Source: Poriferisodalis sp965208925 (lineage in GTDB: Bacteria > Actinomycetota > Acidimicrobiia > Acidimicrobiales > Poriferisodalaceae). From it: a DNA stretch of 64,000 bases. This document shows, piece by piece, positions 51,389-59,093 of this stretch. Position numbers and translations under genes: made by a program. Under the pieces are notes generated by a model. The model made no database searches. It worked only from the letters and a program-made list of their open reading frames with translations, and had not been told where the DNA came from. The stretch lies in contig NZ_OZ242364.1 of NCBI RefSeq assembly GCF_965208925.1, positions 930,001 to 994,000 on the forward strand, in the 5' to 3' direction. The stretch's first letter is position 1; every line of letters starts with the position of its first letter.

Positions 51389-52411
51389 TCAGACGGACAG
51401 CAGGTCGCGTGCGCCGGTGTCGGTGCTGGGATGGCGCAGCTTGGACATCGCCCGGGCCTCGATCTGGCGGATGCGCTCGCGGGTGAGCTGGAAGTGCTCG
51501 CCCACCTCCTCGAGCGTGCGGGGCTCGCCGCGGTCGAGGCCGTAGCGGAGCTTGAGGATCTCGCGCTCGCGCTCGTCGAGCGGCGACAGCAGCCGGGTGA
51601 TCTCGCTGGGCAGCAGCGTGGTGGCCGCCACCTCAAAGGGCGACTCGGCAGCCCGGTCCTCGACCACGTCGCCCAGCTCGGCATCGCTGTCCTCGCGCAG
51701 CGGCTCCGACAGCGACAGCGGCTCCGCGGCGAACCGCAGCGCCTCGGTGACCTTCTGCTCGGGCATGTCGACTTCGATCGCCAGCTCGCCCAGCGTGGCC
51801 GGACGGCCGTACTTCAGCTCGAGCCGGGAGCGGGCCTTCTGCAAGCGCGCCAGCGTGTCGCCCGCATGCACGGGCAGCCGGATCGTGCGGCCGGTGTTGG
51901 CGATGCCGCGGGTGATCGCCTGGCGGATCCACCACGTGGCATACGTAGAGAACTTGAAGCCCTTGCGCCAGTCGAACTTCTCGACCGCGTGCATCAGGCC
52001 CAGGTTGCCCTCCTGGATGAGATCCAGCAGCGGCAGCCCCGAGGCCTGGTACTTCTTCGCGATCGACACCACGAGCCGCAGGTTCGACTGCACGAACGTG
52101 CGCTCGGCACGGGCGCCCTCGCGCTGGCTGCGCATGAGCCGGCGGCGCTGCGCGCTCGAGATCTCGCGCGGAGACTCCAGCTGCTCCTTGGCAGCGATGC
52201 CCTTCTCGATCTGCTGGGCGAGCCGGACTTCGTCGTCCTTGTTCAGCAGGGGGTACTGGCCGATATCGGTCAGGTACAGGCGGACGAGATCCTCCTCGTC
52301 ACGTTCGACCCTCTCTTTGGCCACCGCGCCACCTCGCTGGTCGTCCCCCGCTTGCTTGCCCACCGGCAGTCGCTGCTGCTTCCCCCGGTGAGGGGTGAGC
52401 GTACCTATCAC
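51389..52411 (-). CDS. Primary-type sigma-70 factor
   Basis: 340 residues; a GTG at residue 30 (VAKERVERDEEDLV) is an alternative start. Region 1.2 DLVRLYLTDIGQYPLLNKDD, region 2 FVQSNLRLVVSIAKKYQASG, LIQEGNLGLMHAVEKFDWRK and STYATWWIRQAITRGIANTG, region 3 LPVHAGDTLARL, region 4.2 RTLEEVGEHFQLTRERIRQI. It lacks a long region 1.1, so it could be SigB- or HrdB-like rather than the sole housekeeping factor. Confidence 0.9.
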   Translation of the reverse strand: MIGTLTPHRGKQQRLPVGKQAGDDQRGGAVAKERVERDEEDLVRLYLTDIGQYPLLNKDDEVRLAQQIEKGIAAKEQLESPREISSAQRRRLMRSQREGARAERTFVQSNLRLVVSIAKKYQASGLPLLDLIQEGNLGLMHAVEKFDWRKGFKFSTYATWWIRQAITRGIANTGRTIRLPVHAGDTLARLQKARSRLELKYGRPATLGELAIEVDMPEQKVTEALRFAAEPLSLSEPLREDSDAELGDVVEDRAAESPFEVAATTLLPSEITRLLSPLDEREREILKLRYGLDRGEPRTLEEVGEHFQLTRERIRQIEARAMSKLRHPSTDTGARDLLSV

Positions 52412-52460
52412 TTGCCGCGATGCCTCCGCGCGGCGGTGCTTGCGCTGGCGCTTGCGCCCG

Positions 52461-52576
52461 GGCGGCGCGAGGGGCCTGGTACCCGTGCTTCAGACAGTTG
52501 CGGCGCTGCTTGCTTGAGTGCGGGGTTGCAGGGGCGCCGCAAAACTGCGCGCGGGCACCAGGCCCCTCGCGCCGCC
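52461..52576 (+). repeat. Nested inverted-repeat element, copy A
   Basis: Outer arm GGCGGCGCGAGGGGCCTGGT (52461-52480) and its perfect complement (52557-52576), 20 bp. Just inside: ACCCGTGC pairs with GCGCGGGC. Inner arm TTGCGGCGC pairs with GCGCCGCAA. The conserved words CCCGTGCTTCA-ACAG and AACTGCGCGCGGGC are shared with copies B and C, while the arm sequences differ. Located between the divergent sigma and nadE genes. Confidence 0.85.
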
Positions 52577-52624
52577 CTCTGCGGACTGTGTCTTCGCCTC
52601 TGTGGTGGGTGTGGGGGGTGGGCG

Positions 52625-52630
52625 TAGGGT
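52625..52630 (+). promoter_or_regulatory. -10 element TAGGGT for leaderless nadE
   Basis: Six nucleotides before the GTG at 52637. Confidence 0.5.
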
Positions 52631-52636
52631 GAACTG

Positions 52637-54490
52637 GTGGCGGTGCGTGTGGGGCTGGCGCAGCTGAATCTTCGTCTTGGTGATCTGGATGGGAACGCTG
52701 GGATGGTCATGGCTGCCTATGACGAGGCCGTTGCCGCGGGGGCACAGGTGGTGGTGTTCAGCGAGTTGACGGTTACTGGGTACCCGCCTGAGGACCTGCT
52801 GCTGAAGCCTGCGTTCATCGAGAGGGCCGCGGCGGCGCTGGGGCGGATCGCCGAGCACACGGGGCCGGTGCCTGCGGTGGTCGGCTTTCCTGAGGGCACT
52901 GGCCTGGACGGGCCGGTGCGGTTGTGGAACTCGGCCGCTCTGTGCTCCCACGGTCATGTGCGGGGCATCTTTCGCAAGCACCTGCTGCCGAACTACGCCG
53001 TGTTCGACGAGCAGCGCTACTTCGTGCCCGGAACTGAGGCGGGGCCGTTGCTGCAGGTGGGCGATGTGCGTGTGGGTGTGTCGATCTGCGAGGACCTGTG
53101 GGGGCCGCCCCGGACTGCTGACGCGGCTGCTGACGACGGCGGACTGCCGTCGATCGTGGGAGGCGAGGCCGACACGAGTCCGGCGCTGGCACAGGTGGAC
53201 ATGGGCGCGCAGCTGCTCGTGAACCTGAACGGGTCGCCGTACCGGCGCGGGAAGCAGGCCGACCGGGAAGCCGTCGCCCGCACCCGCTCGGCGGCGCTCG
53301 GCGTGCCGGTGGTCTATGTCAACCAGGTAGGCGGCCAGGACGAGCTGGTCTTCGACGGCAGCTCGTTCGTGACCGATGCCGACGGCAGCGTGGTGTGTCG
53401 GCTGCCGGCGTTCGTCGAGCAGGTTGCGGTCTGTGACGTCGCCGTGCCCGCCAGCCCCGATACCGCCGCTCCAGCGGGATCAACAGACACAGAACGCGTC
53501 GGCGCGTCGGCGCGGCACAGCAGCCGAGCGGACGGCGGCGCTGCACACAATGCGCTGACGCCGCTGCTGGAACCACTGGAAGAGGTCTGGCGGGCACTTG
53601 TGGTCGCCACACGCGATTACGTGCACAAGAACGGCTTCAGCGATGTCGCGGTCGGCCTGTCAGGCGGCATCGACTCCAGCGCTGTCGCGGCCATCGCCGC
53701 CGACGCGCTCGGACCGCAGCATGTGCACGGCGTCTCGATGCCGTCGCGCTACTCCAGCGACGGTTCCCGCACCGATGCGGCCCAGCTCGCCGCCAACCTG
53801 GGCATCGACTTCCGCACGGTGCCGATCGAGCCGGCGCACGCTGCGCTCGCCGGGATGCTCGACACTCACACCGGCGGGGCCGACCCTGCCAGTGGTCCAC
53901 CAGGCGATCCTGCAGCCGATCCTGCCGAGCTGGCGGCCGCCGACCTCACCGATCAGAACCTGCAGAGCCGCATCCGTGGCGTGCTGCTCATGGCGCTGTC
54001 GAACCGGTTCGGCTGGCTGGTGCTCACCACCGGCAACAAGACCGAGACCTCCGTGGGCTACACGACGCTGTACGGCGACACGGCAGGGGCGTTCGCCGTG
54101 ATCCGGGACGTGCCCAAGCTGCTCGTCTACGAGCTGTGCCGCTGGCGCAACCGCCAGGGCGACGGCGAACGCATCCCGCAGTCCTGCATCGACAAGCCGC
54201 CCTCAGCAGAGCTGCGGCCCGACCAGCGCGACGACCAGAGCCTGCCGCCGTACGAGCTGCTGGACCCGCTGGTGGAGGCCTACGTGGAAGGCGACCTGAG
54301 CGCCGCCGAGATGCTCGAACAGCCTGAGCTGCTGGATCAGTACGGGGCCGATCCCGGCGTCGTGCACCGCATCACGCGGCTGGTCGACATCGCCGAGTAC
54401 AAGCGGCGTCAGTCGCCGCCCGGTCCTCGCATCACTGCCAAGAGCTTCGGCAAGGACCGACGCATGCCGATCACGAACTTCTACCGCTAG
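52637..54490 (+). CDS. nadE: Glutamine-dependent NAD+ synthetase
   Basis: 617 residues. N-terminal nitrilase-type glutaminase: Glu in VVVFSELTVTGYPPEDLL (~43), Lys in FRKHLLPNYAVFDE (~113), Cys in VGVSICEDLWGPP (~151). A Ser/Ala-rich linker leads to the synthetase: VGLSGGIDSSAVAAIAADAL (P-loop), GVSMPSRYSSDGSRTDAAQL, LLMALSNRFGWLVLTTGNKT and ETSVGYTTLYGDTAGAFAVI. Converts deamido-NAD to NAD using glutamine. The GTG start is set by the -10 hexamer 6 nt upstream. Confidence 0.95.
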   Translation: MAVRVGLAQLNLRLGDLDGNAGMVMAAYDEAVAAGAQVVVFSELTVTGYPPEDLLLKPAFIERAAAALGRIAEHTGPVPAVVGFPEGTGLDGPVRLWNSAALCSHGHVRGIFRKHLLPNYAVFDEQRYFVPGTEAGPLLQVGDVRVGVSICEDLWGPPRTADAAADDGGLPSIVGGEADTSPALAQVDMGAQLLVNLNGSPYRRGKQADREAVARTRSAALGVPVVYVNQVGGQDELVFDGSSFVTDADGSVVCRLPAFVEQVAVCDVAVPASPDTAAPAGSTDTERVGASARHSSRADGGAAHNALTPLLEPLEEVWRALVVATRDYVHKNGFSDVAVGLSGGIDSSAVAAIAADALGPQHVHGVSMPSRYSSDGSRTDAAQLAANLGIDFRTVPIEPAHAALAGMLDTHTGGADPASGPPGDPAADPAELAAADLTDQNLQSRIRGVLLMALSNRFGWLVLTTGNKTETSVGYTTLYGDTAGAFAVIRDVPKLLVYELCRWRNRQGDGERIPQSCIDKPPSAELRPDQRDDQSLPPYELLDPLVEAYVEGDLSAAEMLEQPELLDQYGADPGVVHRITRLVDIAEYKRRQSPPGPRITAKSFGKDRRMPITNFYR

Positions 54491-54516
54491 GCCCCGGCGG
54501 GCCCGAGCGGGCAGGC

Positions 54517-55530
54517 TCAGGCCAGCGCCTCACCAATGGTCTGGCTCAGCAGGGCGGTCACCACGTAGGGATCGGCGTTGGCGTTCGGCCGGCGATCCTC
54601 GATGTAGCCCTTGCCGTCCTGATGGACCTGCCAGGGGATGCGCACCGAGGCGCCACGATCGGACACGCCGTAGCTGAACGTGTCGTAGCGCTCGGTCTCG
54701 TGCTCGCCGGTCAGGCGCAGCTCGATGCCGTGGCCGTAGCCGGCAATGTGCTGTTCAGGCTTGCCCGGCGCTCCCAGCGACTGAGCGGCCTTCACCACGG
54801 CGTCGTAGTTCTCGCGCATGGCCTTGGTGGACACGTTGGTGTGCATGCCCGCACCGTTCCAATCGCCCTGCATGGGCTTGGCGGCCAGGCTGACCTCGAT
54901 CTCGTGATCCTCGCCGGCGCGGTACAGCAGGTAGCGGGCGAGCCAGATCTCGTCGCCCACGGTCAGCGCATCGCACGGGCCGATCTGGAACTCCCACTGA
55001 CCGGGCATGACCTCGGCGTTGGTGCCCGAGATGTTCAGGCCCGCCTCGATGCACCAGGTGGTGTGCTGCTCCACGACATCACGGCCGTGGATGCGCAGCG
55101 CGCCCACGCCGCAGTAGTACGGCCCCTGAGGGCCGGGGAAGCCGTTGGGCGGGAAGCCCGAGGGCCACTTCGTGACCGGGTCGAGCATGGTGTACTCCTG
55201 CTCGAGCCCGAACCAGAAGTCCTGATCGCCGTACTTGTCGAGGATCGCCCGGGTCTTGGCCCGCATGTTGGTGGGGTGCGGCTCCATCGTCTCTGGCAGG
55301 AACGTCTCGCACATCACCATGATGTCGTTGCCGCCCCGCAGCGGATCGGGGCAGGTGTAGACCGGCTGCAGCACGACGTCGGAGTCGCTGCCTTCTGCCT
55401 GGTTGGTGCTCGAACCGTCAAAGCCCCAGATGCCCGGCTCGTCGCCGTCGGCCAAGACTCTCGTCTTGGAACGAACCTCGGCCGTGGGCTCGGTGCCGTC
55501 AGTCCAGATGTACTCGGCCCGGTAGGTCAC
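54517..55530 (-). CDS. glnII: Type II glutamine synthetase
   Basis: 337 residues from the GTG at 55530 (AAGGAG upstream). GSII features: AEYIWTDGTEPTAEVRSKTR, PGIWGFDGSSTNQAEGSDSD, LEQEYTM, GTNAEVMPGQWEFQIG and SVRIPWQVHQDGKGYIEDRR. This eukaryote-type, eight-subunit enzyme is common in Streptomyces and Frankia. It is divergent from glnA. A PHO-like repeat pair lies about 92 nt upstream of its start. Confidence 0.94.
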   Translation of the reverse strand: MTYRAEYIWTDGTEPTAEVRSKTRVLADGDEPGIWGFDGSSTNQAEGSDSDVVLQPVYTCPDPLRGGNDIMVMCETFLPETMEPHPTNMRAKTRAILDKYGDQDFWFGLEQEYTMLDPVTKWPSGFPPNGFPGPQGPYYCGVGALRIHGRDVVEQHTTWCIEAGLNISGTNAEVMPGQWEFQIGPCDALTVGDEIWLARYLLYRAGEDHEIEVSLAAKPMQGDWNGAGMHTNVSTKAMRENYDAVVKAAQSLGAPGKPEQHIAGYGHGIELRLTGEHETERYDTFSYGVSDRGASVRIPWQVHQDGKGYIEDRRPNANADPYVVTALLSQTIGEALA

Positions 55531-55763
55531 TGCATGCTCCTTCGCTGAATCAATCGCATGGAAGTCAACTCTCCGTCCGCACGATACAAACCACCCAGGG
55601 TTTCCGGGCCATTGCCCAATTGTGAACAGCGCGTGAAGCTCGCCCTCGCCTCTGGATCGAGCACCGAAACACCGCCGAAAATGGGGACTCAGCCAAATGG
55701 GGCGCGCCACGCCCCGCTGCGGGCCCAGCCAGCCCGCGGGCCCGACCAGAGGGGAAGGCCACT
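55531..55763. promoter_or_regulatory. Divergent glnII/glnA control region with PHO-like repeats
   Basis: GTGAAC (55622-55627) and GTGAAG (55633-55638) are spaced 11 bp, matching the PHO-box pattern in the direction of glnII. No clear GlnR box (GTNAC-N6-type) was seen. A ribosome-binding site GAGGGGAAGG precedes the glnA GTG. Confidence 0.45.
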
Positions 55764-57116
55764 GTGACGATTCCAGAACGGGAACGACCCCAGGACTACG
55801 TGCTGCGCCGCGTCACCGAGCGGCGCGTGCGGCTGATCCGCCTGTGGTTCACCGACGTGGCGGGGCAGCTCAAGTCGTTCGCCATCTCGCCGGCAGAGCT
55901 GGAGGCGGCCTTCACCCAGGGCATGGTGTTCGACGGGTCGTCCATCGAAGGCTTCAGCCGCATCGCCGAAGCAGACATGGTGGCCGTGCCCGACCCCGAG
56001 ACGTTCGAGCTCATGCCGGCTCGCAACGGCAGCAGCGACGAGATCTCCGCCCGCATGTTCTGCGACATCACCGGGGCCGACGGCACCCGCTTCGACGGGG
56101 ATCCCAGGGGTGTGCTGCGCCGGGTCATGGACCGGGCGCGCGACGCCGGCTACACGTTCTACGTCGCGCCCGAGATGGAGTACTTCCTGTTCGAGCCCGA
56201 CCGGGTGGACGGGCGGCCGGTGCCGCTCGACGCCGGCAGCTACTTCGACCTGACCACTGCCGACATCGCGTCCGACATCCGCCACCGCACGCTGAGCGCG
56301 CTGGAGACCATGGGCATCCCGGTCGAGTACTCGTTCCACGAGGACGCGCCGTCGCAGCACGAGATCGACCTGCGCTACGCCGACGCACTCACCATGGCCG
56401 ACAGCGTGATGACCTTCCGGCTGCTGGTACGCGAGATCGCCTTCGAGCACGGCGTGCACGCCACCTTCATGCCCAAACCGCTCGCCGGGGTGCAGGGCTC
56501 GGGGATGCACACCCACATGTCGCTGTTCGCAGACGGGCGCAACGCATTCAGCGACGAGAACTCGGCCGACGGGCTGTCCGACGTGGCACGGGGCTTCGTG
56601 GCCGGGCTGCTCAGCCACGCCCGCGAGATCACGGCGGTCACCAACCAGCTCGTCAACAGCTACAAGCGGCTGATTGCCGGGTACGAGGCGCCGGTGGCGA
56701 TCTCGTGGGCCCGCAGCAACCGTGCAGCGCTCATCCGGGTGCCGCCGACGCGCAACGAGGGCGAAGAGGCGACGCGGGTGGAGTACCGGGCGCCCGACCC
56801 CGCCTGCAACCCGTACCTGGCGTTCGCCGTCATCCTGGCCGCAGGGCTGAAGGGCATCACCGAGGGCTACGAGCTGCCCCCCGAGACGCCCCCGTCCATC
56901 ACCGGCTACAGCGACCACGGCGGGCCGGCCTACGGGCATCATCTGCCGGCCTCGCTGGACGAAGCGCTCGACGAGATGGAAGGCAGCGCGCTCGTAGCGG
57001 AAACGCTCGGGCAGCACCTGTTCCGATGGTTTCTGCGCAACAAGCGGCGAGAATGGTCGGCCTACCAGACGCAAGTGACCCAATTCGAACTGGACAACTA
57101 CTTCGCTGCCGTGTGA
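55764..57116 (+). CDS. glnA: Type I glutamine synthetase
   Basis: 450 residues. GSI motifs: VFDGSSIEGFSRIAEADM, APEMEYFLFE, HEIDLRYADALTMADSVMTF, FMPKPLAGVQGSGMHTHMSL, NSYKRLIAGYEAPVAISWAR and VEYRAPDPACNPYLAFAVIL. Length fits the GSI-alpha or GlnA4-like group without the adenylylation loop (no typical NLYDLPPEE stretch), so it may not be adenylylated. Its stop overlaps the GTG of the next regulator gene. Confidence 0.93.
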   Translation: MTIPERERPQDYVLRRVTERRVRLIRLWFTDVAGQLKSFAISPAELEAAFTQGMVFDGSSIEGFSRIAEADMVAVPDPETFELMPARNGSSDEISARMFCDITGADGTRFDGDPRGVLRRVMDRARDAGYTFYVAPEMEYFLFEPDRVDGRPVPLDAGSYFDLTTADIASDIRHRTLSALETMGIPVEYSFHEDAPSQHEIDLRYADALTMADSVMTFRLLVREIAFEHGVHATFMPKPLAGVQGSGMHTHMSLFADGRNAFSDENSADGLSDVARGFVAGLLSHAREITAVTNQLVNSYKRLIAGYEAPVAISWARSNRAALIRVPPTRNEGEEATRVEYRAPDPACNPYLAFAVILAAGLKGITEGYELPPETPPSITGYSDHGGPAYGHHLPASLDEALDEMEGSALVAETLGQHLFRWFLRNKRREWSAYQTQVTQFELDNYFAAV

Positions 57117-57841
57117 GTTTCATGTACGCCGTCCACCCCGCCACGGTCAGCACCGAGCTGGCGCACTTCCTGGATCTCGGCGGCTACGCCTGGAAACCGG
57201 TGGCCACCGCAGCCGATGTCACCGCGGGCGCGCCACCCGAGGGCTGGGCGGGAGCGATCATCCGGCTGGGCGGCGGCGACCCGAACAGCGAGGGCCTGAG
57301 CAGCGGGGGCGTTGCCAGCGAGGGCGGCACAGATGCGGCCTGGACGGTGGCGCGGGCGCTGCGGGAGCACGCTGCGGCCACACTGCCGGTGCTGGTGCTG
57401 GTACGCGGCAATGCGCTCGACGAACTGACCATGCGCGACGAGCTCTTCGACGATTTCTGCCTCGACCCGTTCCACCCGCGCGAGCTCGAGGCCCGGCTGG
57501 CGCACCTGGCTGCCGCGTCGAACGGCGGATCGACCGAGATCATCGAATACGGGCCGCTGCGCATCAACCTCGACACATACGAGGCGGTAGTGGACGAGCG
57601 CCCGCTCGACCTCACCTACATGGAGTACGAGCTGCTGCGCTTCCTGGCATCGCAGCCGGGGCGGGTGTTCACCCGTGAGGCGCTGCTGAACCAGGTGTGG
57701 GGGTACGAGTACTACGGGGGCGCGCGGACCGTGGACGTCCATGTACGGCGGCTGCGGGCGAAGCTGGGCGAGGAGAACGCGGATCTCATCCAGACCGTGC
57801 GGTCGGTCGGGTACCGGCTCGGGACGTATCGCTGGCGCTAG
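57113..57841 (+). CDS. GlnR-like atypical OmpR-family regulator
   Basis: 242 residues from the GTG at 57113 (GTGA overlap with glnA); ATG at 57122 is an alternative. The receiver-like half (LAHFLDLGGYAWKPVATAAD, WAGAIIRLGG) lacks the acidic triad and the phosphorylated Asp. The winged-helix half is intact: DLTYMEYELLRFLASQPGRV, LNQVWGYEYYGGARTVDVHV, RRLRAKLGEE, TVRSVGYRLGTY. This is the pattern of GlnR, the orphan nitrogen regulator. The adjacent glnA and glnII are likely targets. Confidence 0.82.
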   Translation: MSFMYAVHPATVSTELAHFLDLGGYAWKPVATAADVTAGAPPEGWAGAIIRLGGGDPNSEGLSSGGVASEGGTDAAWTVARALREHAAATLPVLVLVRGNALDELTMRDELFDDFCLDPFHPRELEARLAHLAAASNGGSTEIIEYGPLRINLDTYEAVVDERPLDLTYMEYELLRFLASQPGRVFTREALLNQVWGYEYYGGARTVDVHVRRLRAKLGEENADLIQTVRSVGYRLGTYRWR

Positions 57842-57844
57842 CGG

Positions 57845-58000
57845 CTACACGTTGGTCTGGATGAGCGAGCTGCCTTCATGGCGCTCCTCGGCGTCGTCGG
57901 TGAGGAGCTTGCCGAGGGCCGCAGCCACTGCCGCCAGCGAGATCGTGATGATGAACGGGCTCAGCAAGAGCACGATCACGATGACAATGGCGCCGAACAC
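57845..58000 (-). CDS. 51-residue membrane protein
   Basis: GTG at 58000 begins MFGAIVIVIVLLLSPFIITI, a single long hydrophobic segment that continues through SLAAVAAALGKLL to a polar tail (DDAEERHEGSSLIQTNV). TACGCT lies 7 nt upstream (58008-58013), the same leaderless pattern as other genes here. Convergent with the glnR-like gene. Unknown function. Confidence 0.65.
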   Translation of the reverse strand: MFGAIVIVIVLLLSPFIITISLAAVAAALGKLLTDDAEERHEGSSLIQTNV

Positions 58001-58007
58001 GACTTGC

Positions 58008-58013
58008 AGCGTA
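58008..58013 (-). promoter_or_regulatory. -10 element TACGCT for the 51-residue protein
   Basis: Seven nucleotides before the GTG at 58000. Confidence 0.45.
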
Positions 58014-58021
58014 GTTGGCTG

Positions 58022-58369
58022 CTATTCGGGGAGGTAGGCGATGGCTTCGATCTCCACCTCGGCGCCCAGGGGCAGGGCTGCCACGCCGATGGCGCTGCGG
58101 GCCGGGCGGTGGTCGCCGAAGGCTTCGGCGTAGATCGAATTGATGAGCGAGAAGTTGCCGATGTCGGTCATGAACACGAGGCACTTGACCACGTCGTCGA
58201 GGGTGCCGCCGGCCTCTTCCAGCGCCTCGACGACATTGGCGAGCACGACGCGGGCCTGAGACTCGACACCTTCCACAAGGGCACCGTCGGCCAGGCCGAT
58301 CTGGCCCGAGACGAACACGAAGTCACCGGCTCGGTACCACTTCGAATAGTGAGCGACGGGTGCTGCCAT
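58022..58369 (-). CDS. RidA/YjgF-family enamine deaminase
   Basis: 115 residues. AGDFVFVSGQIGLADG near the start, LANVVEALEEAGGTLDDVVK in the middle and RPARSAIGVAALPLGAEVEI at the end, with the Arg that binds the carboxylate of the enamine. RidA proteins hydrolyse reactive imines released by PLP enzymes. It lies 17 nt after the PPOX gene and is probably co-transcribed with it. Confidence 0.92.
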   Translation of the reverse strand: MAAPVAHYSKWYRAGDFVFVSGQIGLADGALVEGVESQARVVLANVVEALEEAGGTLDDVVKCLVFMTDIGNFSLINSIYAEAFGDHRPARSAIGVAALPLGAEVEIEAIAYLPE

Positions 58370-58386
58370 GGGAATGCCCCTGCCTG

Positions 58387-58842
58387 TCAGGAAATGGTGC
58401 CGGTGTTGGAGGTGATGTGGTCGAGGGTCACGAAGATGGCCAGACGGCGCTCCTTGGCCATCACCCGGTCGTACTCGTCCCAGTCCTCGTGGGTGCCGCC
58501 GGCCGAGCGGAACACGTCGCGCAACAGCTCGGGAATGTCGGTGACGCCCTCAGCCGGGTCGTCGAGGCCGATGAGCTGCGCTGTGCCGTGCACGGCCACC
58601 CAGTCCCACCGGTGACGGAAGGCCACCGCTGCCCTTGGGTCGCTGCGCAGCAGGCGGGCCTTGCGGGCGTTGGCGCGCACCACGCAGGCGACGCTGGTCT
58701 CGCCGGTTACGGGGTTGTCCATCACGCCGGCGTTGATAATGGACACGTGCGGGCTTCCGTTGCTGTCTAGGCAGACGAAGCTGCACAGTCCGTTTTCTGC
58801 TGCTACTAGGCGGCGGAGCTTGTCTTGTGCTGGTTCAGCCAT
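58387..58842 (-). CDS. PPOX-family (split-barrel) flavin/F420-type oxidoreductase
   Basis: 151 residues. Split beta-barrel with FVCLDSNGSPHVSIINAG, VACVVRANARKARLLRSDPR, AAVAFRHRWDWVAVHGTAQL and LRDVFRSAGGTHEDWDEYDR. The last is a known feature of actinobacterial PPOX proteins that use F420 or FMN. Cofactor cannot be decided from sequence alone. TAGCGT 9 nt upstream of the ATG suggests a short leader. Confidence 0.82.
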   Translation of the reverse strand: MAEPAQDKLRRLVAAENGLCSFVCLDSNGSPHVSIINAGVMDNPVTGETSVACVVRANARKARLLRSDPRAAVAFRHRWDWVAVHGTAQLIGLDDPAEGVTDIPELLRDVFRSAGGTHEDWDEYDRVMAKERRLAIFVTLDHITSNTGTIS

Positions 58843-58902
58843 TGGGGATCGACGCTAGCGCTGTTGCTCGCGCGCTTGTCGGCCCGGGGGCGCTGGGCAG
58901 GC

Positions 58903-58962
58903 TCACCCGTGCGGATTCCTCGCCCGGGCTGATGCTTCACCCGTGCGGATTCCTCGCCCGGG
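58903..58962 (+). repeat. 26-nt direct repeats next to hairpin copy B
   Basis: Two identical 26-nt segments (58903-58928 and 58937-58962) that begin TCACCCGTGC and end CTCGCCCGGG. Each carries the CACCCGTGC word found in the hairpin elements, so they may be decayed arms of the same family. Confidence 0.65.
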
Positions 58963-59076
58963 GTGCGCTGGGGCAGGCTCACCCGTGCTTCAAACAGATG
59001 AAGCGCTTCGTGCACTTGTTGGGTGTGCTTGGGGCGCTTCATAACTGCGCGCGGGCGATCCTGCCCCAGCGCACCC
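58961..59076 (+). repeat. Nested inverted-repeat element, copy B
   Basis: Outer arms GGGTGCGCTGGGGCAGG (58961-58977) and exact complement (59060-59076), 17 bp. Inner arm ATGAAGCGC pairs with GCGCTTCAT. Shares CCCGTGCTTCAAACAG and AACTGCGCGCGGGC with copies A and C. Lies between the PPOX start and the end of the oxidoreductase gene. Confidence 0.85.
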
Positions 59077-59093
59077 CTCTTGCGCTGTTCGCC

